DNA of 5,140 bases from NCBI GenBank assembly GCA_035293245.1, contig DATDOO010000261.1, positions 1 to 5,140 on the forward strand, given 5' to 3'. Positions within the stretch are counted from its first letter, which is position 1. Each line of letters starts with the position of its first letter. Under the pieces are notes generated by a model. The model worked only from the letters and a program-made list of their open reading frames with translations. It was not told where the DNA came from and did not search any database. Of this stretch, positions 1 through 4,708 are shown piece after piece. The stretch comes from DATDOO01 sp035293245 (lineage in GTDB: Bacteria; Pseudomonadota; Gammaproteobacteria; Methylococcales; Methylococcaceae). A program made the translations under genes and the position numbers.

Positions 1-17
1 GAATCTCTGCCGGATAA
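1..17 (+). CDS. Possible 3' end of upstream gene (tolQ expected)
   Basis: In the same reading frame as tolR the first bases read Ile-Ser-Ala-Gly followed by TAA at 15-17. This would be the end of a gene that starts before the window, leaving a 42-base gap to tolR. In Tol operons the gene before tolR is normally tolQ (ExbB/TolQ/MotA family), so tolQ is the expected identity, but four residues cannot show it. Frame 1 is also open here until 127-129 and would overlap tolR by about 70 bases, so the upstream gene could end there instead, although its translation there looks like a shadow of tolR. Treat the call as inference from gene order. Confidence 0.3.
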
Positions 18-23
18 ACGGGT

Positions 24-45
24 GCGGGCTGTACTTGCAGCCCGC
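24..45 (+). other. Intercistronic stem-loop before tolR
   Basis: GCGGGCTG at 24-31 and CAGCCCGC at 38-45 are perfect inverted complements, giving an 8-bp GC-rich stem with a 6-base loop (TACTTG). No T-run follows, so it is not a classical intrinsic terminator. It lies just after the probable upstream stop codon and 14 bases before the tolR start. Likely roles are protection of the upstream message from 3' exonucleases or damping of tolR translation; both are inference. Confidence 0.55.
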
Positions 46-59
46 CGCAAACAAAGGTT

Positions 60-482
60 ATGCCGCAACTGTCTCGTCATACGGACACCTCGCTTTCCGA
101 CATCAACATCGTCCCCTTCGTGGACGTGATGCTGGTGCTGCTGATCATTTTCATGATTACGGCGCCCATCCTGCAGTCGGGAATTGACGTGTCTCTGCCG
201 AAAACGCGCACGGTCCGGGAAATCACCGAGGAGCGCCTGGTGGTGACCATCAATCGCGCGCAACTCGTCTATCTGGGCAATGAGCCGGTCAACATTCACG
301 AACTGGGCGGCAAGATTCGCGCGCAGATGCGTAATCCGCAAACCGACGCGGTATTTCTGCGCTGCGACGAAACGGTTTCCTTCGGCACGTTTGCCACGGT
401 CGTGGATACGCTGCGCCAGTCCGGCATAGATAACGTCAGCGTGGTCACCGAGCCGCTGACTACGCGCCCGCGCACCAACTAG
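60..482 (+). CDS. tolR: TolR/ExbD-family proton-channel subunit
   Basis: Inner-membrane subunit of the TolQ-TolR motor, which uses proton flow to energise TolA. The protein is 140 residues, the usual size for ExbD/TolR. A short cytoplasmic N-terminus leads into the family signature SDINIVPFVDVMLVLL (residues 13-28) and a single membrane helix (about 18-36). Asp22 in that helix matches the essential proton-carrying Asp of TolR (Asp23 in E. coli). Residues from about 42 onward form the periplasmic domain (LVVTINRAQLVYLGNE and the conserved AVFLRCDETVSFGTFATVVD region). ATG at 60 is the only start codon between the in-frame stop at 15-17 and the signature. Its Shine-Dalgarno match (AAAGG, 53-57) is only 2 bases from the ATG, which is poor spacing. 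tolA follows after 4 bases. ExbD and TolR cannot be told apart by this motif; the choice of TolR rests on the tolB-pal neighbours. Confidence 0.95.
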   Translation: MPQLSRHTDTSLSDINIVPFVDVMLVLLIIFMITAPILQSGIDVSLPKTRTVREITEERLVVTINRAQLVYLGNEPVNIHELGGKIRAQMRNPQTDAVFLRCDETVSFGTFATVVDTLRQSGIDNVSVVTEPLTTRPRTN

Positions 483-486
483 CCCC

Positions 487-1281
487 ATGACTGCCGTGCG
501 CATCGCCATCAACGATGAAAGCCTGAAGTCGCCCTTGGTGTGGTCGCTCCTGGGTCATGGACTGCTTTTCGCCTCCTTGGCCATTTCGACGCTGCTCTCG
601 AACCGCGGTGATTCCTGGGGCGGGCCAGGCGGCAGCTCGGTCTCGGTGAAGCTGGTGGGCGGGCTGAGCGGGGTTCCTTTACCGCGGCCGGAGGTCGTCA
701 CCACCAGCCGCGTCGTGGACCCCACCAAGGGACTTTACACATCCGAACCGCCGCCCAAAGTGCCGGCACCGCGCGCCGACGCACAGGAGATTCCTGAGTT
801 CACCAAGCAGAAGCAGCCGCGCTACGTCACTCGGCCCTCCCGAGTGCTCGAAGACGAGACCCCGCCGCCGCCGAACGCGGTCCCTTACGGCCAGGGCGGC
901 GCGCCGGCCATGCCCTATTCGGAATTCACCATGGGCAGCGGCGGGGCCACCGCCGTCATGGGTTTTAGCGGGACGGGTGGCGGCGATTTTGGGGGCCGGT
1001 TCCCCTGGTACGTGGACGCCGTTCGCAACCGGGTGAGCAGCAACTGGCTGCAGAGCACCGTGGAACCGTCGGTGCGCTTTGCGCCGCGGGCGGTGGTGAC
1101 CTTCGATATCCTGCGCAACGGCACCGTCACCAACGTTCAAATTTTGAGCTCGAGCGGCAACGCCTCGGTGAACAATTCCGTGGTGCGGGCCATCTTGAGC
1201 TCCAATCCGGTCAATCCCCTGCCGAACGAATACGGCGGGGCCAAAGTATCAGTGGAATTCTGGTTTGACTTTCGGCGATGA
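487..1281 (+). CDS. tolA: TolA-like energy-transducing protein with TonB C-terminal domain
   Basis: Predicted to link the TolQR motor to TolB/Pal at the outer membrane. Of 264 residues, 1-16 are cytoplasmic and about 17-38 form one membrane helix. This helix holds Ser20-x3-His24, the same SxxxH spacing found in the TolA and TonB helices that contact TolQ/ExbB. Residues about 60-135 are a proline-rich spacer with charged residues, 135-170 are glycine-rich, and about 171-264 match a TonB/TolA C-terminal domain (RFPWYVDAVRNRVSSNW, then VVTFDILRNGTVTNVQILSSSG, ending in NPLP and FWFDFRR). E. coli TolA is about 421 residues with a long Ala/Lys/Glu-rich helix; that helix is missing here and the spacer looks like TonB. 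No cysteines are present, unlike the disulfide of E. coli TolA. No Shine-Dalgarno is visible, and the tolR stop is 4 bases upstream, so translational coupling is likely. Position between tolR and tolB supports TolA over TonB. Confidence 0.85.
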   Translation: MTAVRIAINDESLKSPLVWSLLGHGLLFASLAISTLLSNRGDSWGGPGGSSVSVKLVGGLSGVPLPRPEVVTTSRVVDPTKGLYTSEPPPKVPAPRADAQEIPEFTKQKQPRYVTRPSRVLEDETPPPPNAVPYGQGGAPAMPYSEFTMGSGGATAVMGFSGTGGGDFGGRFPWYVDAVRNRVSSNWLQSTVEPSVRFAPRAVVTFDILRNGTVTNVQILSSSGNASVNNSVVRAILSSNPVNPLPNEYGGAKVSVEFWFDFRR

Positions 1282-1300
1282 CGAGCGCCTTGCTCGCATC
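1277..1300 (+). other. Stem-loop spanning the tolA stop codon
   Basis: GATG (1277-1280) and CGAGC (1282-1286) pair with GCTCG (1292-1296) and CATC (1297-1300), leaving A1281 as a single bulge and GCCTT (1287-1291) as the loop. The stem is 9 bp and includes the tolA stop codon (TGA 1279-1281). It ends 13 bases before the tolB Shine-Dalgarno. No T-run follows, so it is not an intrinsic terminator. It may stabilise message ends or set tolB translation; that is inference. Confidence 0.45.
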
Positions 1301-1313
1301 ACCTCATCGCGTT

Positions 1314-1319
1314 AGGAGG
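1314..1319 (+). promoter_or_regulatory. Strong ribosome binding site of tolB
   Basis: A perfect AGGAGG lies 11 bases before the tolB ATG. It fixes the start at 1331 and contrasts with the poor sites of tolR and tolA. The spacing is slightly longer than the usual 5-9 bases. Confidence 0.8.
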
Positions 1320-1330
1320 CTTCCAATTTT

Positions 1331-2719
1331 ATGGATCGCACCATAAATTCACAGCGAACGGATTTTCTGAGCGCGGGCAGATGGTGGTGGCGCTGCGGTC
1401 TCCTGGCTTTGCTGACCTGTCTGGCGCCCGCCACTCCCGTCGCCGCTCAGGATTGGTTTCGCACGGGCACCGGGTTGGGCGTCGCCAAACCGCGCGTGGC
1501 CGTGGCTGATTTCGCGCCGCGAACCGCCGCTACGGAACCCTTAGCTGCGCTATTCAGCGAAGTGCTGCGCAACGACCTTGATTACAGCGGTATCCTGGAA
1601 CTGGTCAGCAAGAGCTTCCACCCGCTGCAATCCCCCAGCTTGCCGGGTGAACTGACGGATGCTTCCTGGAACGACCCTCCGGCCTCGGCTCAGTTCCTGG
1701 CCTTCGGCAACCTGACCGCAAGCGGAAATGATCTCTCCGTCCAAGCTTGGTTCCAGGACCTGCGCAGCCTATCCGCTCCTCCGATCGTCGGGCAGGTTTA
1801 TCGCGGCCCGGTCAGCGAACCGCAGGTGCGGCAGTTCGCCCATCAGTTCGCAGACGAAATTATCGCCCGGCTTTCCGGCGGGGTCTCCGGCATCGCCACC
1901 ACGAAAATTGCCTTTGCCAGCACGCGGGGAGGAAACAAAGAGATCTGGTTGATGGATTATGACGGCGCCAATCAGCGCCAGTTGAGCTCCCTGCGTTCGA
2001 TTGCCCTGACCCCACGGTGGTCTCCCGACGGCAGCCGTATTGCCTTCACCTGTTACCCGACTAGCGGGACCCTGCTCAGCGCGCAGATCTGCATCTACTC
2101 GATGCTCACGGAACGGCTGGTCAGTTGGCCGCGCTTCCGCGGCACCAACAGCTCGCCGGCCTGGTCGCCGGACGGCGGCAAGATCATGTTCATGTCCAGC
2201 ATGTACGGAAATCCCGAGCTCTTCGTCGCCGATGCTGACGGCAGCCACATCCGGCGCGTCACTCACTCGGTGGGCGCCAGCACCTCCCCGTCCTGGAATC
2301 CCAAGACCGGGCAGCAGGTGGCGTTCGTGAGCGACCGCGGAGGCTTGCCACAACTTTACACCATGGACGCGGAAGGCGGCGATGTGCTCAAGCTGCCGCT
2401 GCCGGACATGGGTTACGTGATCGATCCCGCCTGGTCGCCCAGCGGGCAGTTGCTGGCCTTCAGTTGGCGCCGCCCGAGCGGCAATTACGACATCTATCTC
2501 ATGGAACTGGCCTCCCACCAACTGGTCGAGTTGACGAGGGACGCCGGACGCAACGAACGGCCGAGCTGGGCGCCCGACGGGCGCCACATCGTCTTTGAAT
2601 CCACGCGCACCGGTACGCGCCAGATCTGGTCCATGCTGGCCGACGGCGCCAGCCCGCGGCAGTTGACCACCGAAGGGCAAAACGAATCGCCCAATTGGTC
2701 GGTGACTCCGGTACGCTAG
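1331..2719 (+). CDS. tolB: Tol-Pal system beta-propeller protein TolB
   Basis: Periplasmic partner of Pal and TolA in outer-membrane constriction. The 462 residues begin with a long signal peptide: a polar 1-17 stretch, then a hydrophobic core around 22-35 and a Val-Ala-Ala site at 37-39. The cytoplasmic extension is longer than usual. The mature N-terminus (DWFRTGTGLGVAKPRVAVADFAP) matches the TolB start, where the TolA-contacting segment precedes the alpha/beta domain (about 50-185). Six PD40-type propeller repeats follow, marked by tryptophans at 230, 278, 322, 368, 413 and 456, spaced 43-48 residues apart, in motifs such as PRWSPDGSRIAF and PSWAPDGRHIVF. Length is close to the family norm (E. 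coli TolB about 430). The start is fixed by AGGAGG at 1314-1319. Cys241 and Cys254 within the first to second blade could pair. Gene order tolA-tolB-pal separates it from other PD40 proteins. Confidence 0.95.
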   Translation: MDRTINSQRTDFLSAGRWWWRCGLLALLTCLAPATPVAAQDWFRTGTGLGVAKPRVAVADFAPRTAATEPLAALFSEVLRNDLDYSGILELVSKSFHPLQSPSLPGELTDASWNDPPASAQFLAFGNLTASGNDLSVQAWFQDLRSLSAPPIVGQVYRGPVSEPQVRQFAHQFADEIIARLSGGVSGIATTKIAFASTRGGNKEIWLMDYDGANQRQLSSLRSIALTPRWSPDGSRIAFTCYPTSGTLLSAQICIYSMLTERLVSWPRFRGTNSSPAWSPDGGKIMFMSSMYGNPELFVADADGSHIRRVTHSVGASTSPSWNPKTGQQVAFVSDRGGLPQLYTMDAEGGDVLKLPLPDMGYVIDPAWSPSGQLLAFSWRRPSGNYDIYLMELASHQLVELTRDAGRNERPSWAPDGRHIVFESTRTGTRQIWSMLADGASPRQLTTEGQNESPNWSVTPVR

Positions 2720-2760
2720 ACCGCCCAGAGGATTTTCAGCGCCGGACGACGGCACATGGC

Positions 2761-2772
2761 CAAGCGCGCTTG
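2761..2772. repeat. 12-base perfect palindrome in the tolB-pal spacer
   Basis: CAAGCGCGCTTG is identical on both strands. It sits in the 143-base spacer between tolB and pal, 27 bases upstream of a -10-like hexamer. It could be a protein-binding dyad or a small RNA hairpin with a CGCG loop. CGCTT within it can also pair with AAGCG at 2783-2787, giving a competing fold. In GC-rich DNA a 12-base palindrome can arise by chance, so function is not shown. Confidence 0.4.
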
Positions 2773-2776
2773 CGGA

Positions 2777-2805
2777 CTCCAAAAGCGTTATTCGATGTTT
2801 ACAAT
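2777..2805 (+). promoter_or_regulatory. Weak candidate promoter for pal
   Basis: TACAAT at 2800-2805 matches the sigma-70 -10 consensus at five of six bases and stands out in an AT-richer patch (2788-2805). No convincing -35 lies 16-18 bases upstream: the 17-base position gives CTCCAA. The nearest TTG-containing hexamer (TTGCGG, 2770-2775) is 24 bases away, which is too far. It may be an internal promoter that raises pal expression, since internal pal promoters are known in other Tol operons. Evidence is only the hexamer and the unusually long spacer. Confidence 0.22.
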
Positions 2806-2846
2806 CGGCTTCTGGCGTCCTATGCTCTTGCTCGCGCGGAACTCTC

Positions 2847-2854
2847 AAGGAGGA
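2847..2854 (+). promoter_or_regulatory. Ribosome binding site that sets the pal start
   Basis: AAGGAGGA lies 8 bases before ATG 2863. The pal frame is open back into tolB (an ATG exists at 2695), but only ATG 2863 has this site and begins a lipoprotein signal peptide, so the upstream start is rejected. Confidence 0.88.
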
Positions 2855-2862
2855 TTTCTAAG

Positions 2863-3618
2863 ATGCAAGTTCGATTAATTGGACGCGTAGTCCTGGTCAG
2901 CCTGCTGTCGCTTGTCATTCTCGGCGCCGGATGCAGACGGCAACCCGTCGTCGTGGCGCCGCCCCCGCCGCCACCCCCGGCAGCGCCGCCGCCGGCACGG
3001 CCCACTGTGACATTGCAAGCGGCGCCGGCCATGGTGCAACGAGGCCAGTCTGTGACGCTGACTTGGTCTTCCAGCAACGCCACCACGCTGAACCTGGCCC
3101 CGGGCGTTGGCAGCGTCGCGCCGCAGGGCTCCACCAGCGTCAGCCCGGCCGACTCCATCACCTATACGATTACGGCTACCGGTCCGGGTGGCACTGCCGA
3201 GGCCAGCGCGCGCGTGACGGTCACGCCTCCGCCGCCTCCGCCGCCACCCCCGGCTCCCCAGCCCACGCTCGATGAACTCTTCACCCGCGGCGTGCGCGAC
3301 TCCTTTTTCGATTTTGACAAGGCCGATGTCCGTCCCGATGCGCGCGACGCCCTCTCACAGACGGCCCAGTTCCTGCGTTCCTATCCTCAAGTCCGTGTGA
3401 CCATCGAAGGCCACTGCGATGAGCGCGGCTCCACTGAATATAACTTGGCGCTGGGAGACCGCCGCGCCCAGGCCACCAAAGACTTCCTGGTTTCCCTCGG
3501 CGTGACGGCCGACCGTATGGACACCATCAGCTACGGCAAGGAGCGGCCAACCTGCCTCGAACATAACGAGGAGTGCTGGCAGCAGAACCGCCGCGGACAT
3601 TTCATCCGGGCGCGATAG
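2863..3618 (+). CDS. pal: Peptidoglycan-associated lipoprotein Pal with inserted Ig-like domain
   Basis: Outer-membrane lipoprotein that binds peptidoglycan and TolB. 251 residues from ATG 2863. The lipoprotein signal is 1-23 (basic Arg4/Arg8, hydrophobic 9-20), with ILGAGC ending at Cys24; Gly at -3 is less typical than Leu. A linker with seven prolines (33-39) follows. Residues 47-121 form an Ig-like beta domain (PTVTLQAAPAMVQRGQSVTL, then TWSSSNAT, SITYTITATGPGGTAEASA), which is absent from E. coli Pal. A second run of nine prolines (122-130) leads to the OmpA-type domain (about 146-251): FFDFDKADVRPDA, GHCDERGSTEYNLALGDRRA, ending NRRGHF. Asp186 and Arg201, 15 residues apart, occupy the positions that hold diaminopimelate in OmpA-family domains. 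Cys231 and Cys238 may form a disulfide. The protein is much longer than E. coli Pal (about 173) because of the insert. Its start overlaps nothing; tolB ends 143 bases upstream. Confidence 0.95.
   Translation: MQVRLIGRVVLVSLLSLVILGAGCRRQPVVVAPPPPPPPAAPPPARPTVTLQAAPAMVQRGQSVTLTWSSSNATTLNLAPGVGSVAPQGSTSVSPADSITYTITATGPGGTAEASARVTVTPPPPPPPPPAPQPTLDELFTRGVRDSFFDFDKADVRPDARDALSQTAQFLRSYPQVRVTIEGHCDERGSTEYNLALGDRRAQATKDFLVSLGVTADRMDTISYGKERPTCLEHNEECWQQNRRGHFIRAR
2965..2981 (+). repeat. Direct repeat copy 1 (poly-proline codons before the Ig-like domain)
   Basis: CCGCCGCCACCCCCGGC occurs here and again, base for base, at 3238-3254. This copy encodes part of the first proline run in Pal, just upstream of the Ig-like domain. 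Confidence 0.85.
3238..3254 (+). repeat. Direct repeat copy 2 (poly-proline codons after the Ig-like domain)
   Basis: Exact 17-base copy of 2965-2981. The offset is 273 bases, exactly 91 codons, so recombination between the copies would remove the Ig-like domain of Pal and keep the frame. Proline-rich coding in GC-rich DNA favours such repeats, so their origin may be compositional. Confidence 0.85.
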
Positions 3619-3638
3619 GCAATCTCCACCGTGTGGCG

Positions 3639-3673
3639 GGGAGGCAACTGGCGCACAACAAGGTTTGCCTCCC
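3639..3673 (+). other. Stem-loop between pal and cpoB
   Basis: GGGAGGCAA (3639-3647) is the exact inverted complement of TTGCCTCCC (3665-3673), giving a 9-bp stem with a 17-base loop. A T4 run occurs only 9 bases beyond the stem (3682-3685), so this is not a standard intrinsic terminator. It begins 20 bases after the pal stop codon. It could be a processing or 3'-protecting structure that separates pal from cpoB mRNA levels, or a partial attenuator. The function is inferred; the pairing is seen directly. Confidence 0.55.
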
Positions 3674-3694
3674 TGCACCGATTTTGGGCATACT
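3665..3694 (+). promoter_or_regulatory. Candidate promoter for cpoB
   Basis: TTGCCT (3665-3670, four of six to TTGACA) and CATACT (3689-3694, four of six to TATAAT) are separated by 18 bases. The -35 element lies inside the right arm of the pal-cpoB stem-loop. Transcription would start near 3701, about 40 bases before the cpoB ATG. Both hexamers are weak matches, so this is tentative. Confidence 0.27.
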
Positions 3695-3725
3695 GACAAA
3701 GGTGAACCCCGCTACACCTCGAGAC

Positions 3726-3733
3726 AAGGAGGA
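3726..3733 (+). promoter_or_regulatory. Ribosome binding site that sets the cpoB start
   Basis: AAGGAGGA lies 6 bases before ATG 3740. The frame is open further upstream from a TTG at 3665, but this site and the signal peptide beginning at 3740 decide the start. Confidence 0.88.
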
Positions 3734-3739
3734 ATCGCC

Positions 3740-4600
3740 ATGCACAACCGATGGATGATCGGCTTCTTGGCAGCGGCGATGGTGGCCGGCGCTGCGGGAG
3801 CCGCGCTGCTGGCGCCGGCCCGCGTCGGCGCCGTGGACCGCGAAGTCATTCAACTGCTGCAATTGGTCACCCAGTTGAGCCAAAGCCACCAAGCCCTGCA
3901 AATGGCGGTCACCCAGAACGCCGCCGTCGAAAAAACTCTGATCGAGCAGGCGCTGGATTCAGTCAGCAAACTCACCCTGACCATGGGCTCCATGCAAAAG
4001 TCCATCCAGGACATGCAGGCCAATTCCGGCGCCCGGCTGGACACCATGTCCACCCAGGTCCAGGGCGTTTCCGATAATTTGCAAGAGTTGCTGGCACGCA
4101 TGGGCAAGATCAATCAGCAACTCACAGACGCCCAGACCGCCATTCAGGGCATTGACGCCAAGCTCGCCGCCAGTACCCCGCCGCCCGCCGCGGCCGGAGC
4201 CGCCGCTGCGCCCGTGCCGTCGGCCGACCTGCTCTACTCGAACGGCTTGCGCGACCTCAATGGCAAGAAATACGACTTGGCGTTGCAGGAATTTCAGGAT
4301 TATCTCAAGCACTACCCGGAAACGGACCTGGCCTCCAACGCTCAGTTTTATCTCGGCGAGATCGCCTTCGCCCAGGAGCAATACGCGCAGGCCATGGACG
4401 CCTACACCAAAGTCCTGGAAAACTACCCCAAGAGTTTCAAGCTGGCGCCTGCACGTCTCAAGAAGGCACTGGCATTGATCCAGGTGGGCGAGAAAACCAC
4501 CGCCATCCGTGAGCTGCGCAACGTTGTCCGGCTCTATCCCGGCACGGAAGAAGACCGTCGCGCGCGCGCCAAGTTGAAGGAACTCGGCGCCACCGTCTAA
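3740..4600 (+). CDS. cpoB: Tol-Pal associated coiled-coil/TPR protein CpoB (YbgF)
   Basis: Periplasmic protein of the Tol-Pal cluster; in E. coli CpoB binds TolA and coordinates septal peptidoglycan synthesis by PBP1B with outer-membrane constriction. 286 residues, near the family size (E. coli 263). A signal peptide covers 1-31 (Arg4, hydrophobic 7-25, Val-Gly-Ala at 29-31). Residues about 33-148 are rich in Gln, Leu, Met and Ser with heptad-like spacing and should form a coiled coil, as in the trimerising N-terminus of YbgF. An Ala/Pro hinge (about 149-161) leads to three TPR-type repeats at 162-196, 197-233 and 234-271, e.g. YDLALQEFQDYLKHYP, YAQAMDAYTKVLENYP and KTTAIRELRNVVRLYP. The KxYxxAxxxFxxYLxxYPxS style and the place directly after pal support CpoB over a generic TPR or BamD-like protein. 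The start is set by AAGGAGGA at 3726-3733. The 121-base spacer from pal holds a stem-loop and a candidate promoter. Confidence 0.9.
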   Translation: MHNRWMIGFLAAAMVAGAAGAALLAPARVGAVDREVIQLLQLVTQLSQSHQALQMAVTQNAAVEKTLIEQALDSVSKLTLTMGSMQKSIQDMQANSGARLDTMSTQVQGVSDNLQELLARMGKINQQLTDAQTAIQGIDAKLAASTPPPAAAGAAAAPVPSADLLYSNGLRDLNGKKYDLALQEFQDYLKHYPETDLASNAQFYLGEIAFAQEQYAQAMDAYTKVLENYPKSFKLAPARLKKALALIQVGEKTTAIRELRNVVRLYPGTEEDRRARAKLKELGATV

Positions 4601-4659
4601 TTCCCCGCAGCAAAATCTGGCGCCCGGCAAACTTTTCGTCCTCAGACCCCTGGCTGCAT

Positions 4660-4688
4660 TTGCTCCCGCCGCGCCGGCGTGGTATCTT
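4660..4688 (+). promoter_or_regulatory. Candidate extended -10 promoter for ssb
   Basis: TTGCTC (4660-4665) and TATCTT (4683-4688) are 17 bases apart, and TGG at 4680-4682 supplies the TGn of an extended -10 element. Transcription would begin near 4695, inside the palindrome CGCGGCCGCG (4689-4698), leaving a leader of about 14 bases with GGGGGA (4698-4703) as a weak ribosome site 5 bases before the ATG. The rest of the 108-base spacer (4601-4708) shows no gene and no clear terminator. The promoter suggests that ssb is a separate transcription unit from the Tol genes. Confidence 0.42.
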
Positions 4689-4708
4689 CGCGGCCGCGGG
4701 GGATCCTA

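Noticed and set aside
1..129. Frame 1 open from the window start into tolR as a longer upstream gene
   Set aside because: Inside tolR its translation (RTPRFPTSTSSPSWT) is a typical shadow. The TAA at 15-17 in the tolR frame gives a more usual gene junction, though the true frame cannot be proven without upstream sequence.
679..1140. Minus-strand open frame (153 codons) antisense to the tolA-like gene
   Set aside because: No ribosome site or recognisable motif was seen, and its His/Arg/Gly/Ala-rich composition mirrors the proline/glycine-rich sense coding.
1769..2848. Long open frame (359 codons) on the minus strand across tolB
   Set aside because: It is fully antisense to a certain tolB with clear propeller repeats. 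Its translation is rich in Arg, Gly, Pro and Ala with no recognisable domain, as expected from codon bias in GC-rich DNA.
2695..2862. N-terminal extension of pal from ATG 2695
   Set aside because: The frame is open, but the extension overlaps tolB, lacks a ribosome site and would bury the lipoprotein signal peptide. ATG 2863 has AAGGAGGA 8 bases upstream.
2795..2878. 27-codon small open frame (MFTIGFWRPML...) overlapping the pal start, possible leader peptide
   Set aside because: There is no Shine-Dalgarno before ATG 2795, the frame runs through the pal ribosome site by chance, and nothing indicates coding selection.
3959..4630. Minus-strand open frame (223 codons) antisense to cpoB
   Set aside because: It mirrors the coiled-coil and TPR coding and has no domain of its own. 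The sense gene has a signal peptide, ribosome site and family match.
4601..4660. Intrinsic terminator after cpoB
   Set aside because: I found only short imperfect pairing around GGCGCC and a TTTT at 4633-4636, with no stable stem directly before a T-run.
4689..4698. Palindrome CGCGGCCGCG just before ssb as an operator or hairpin
   Set aside because: It has no loop for a hairpin and is a short all-GC palindrome expected by chance in this composition. It is mentioned only because it overlaps the predicted ssb start site.
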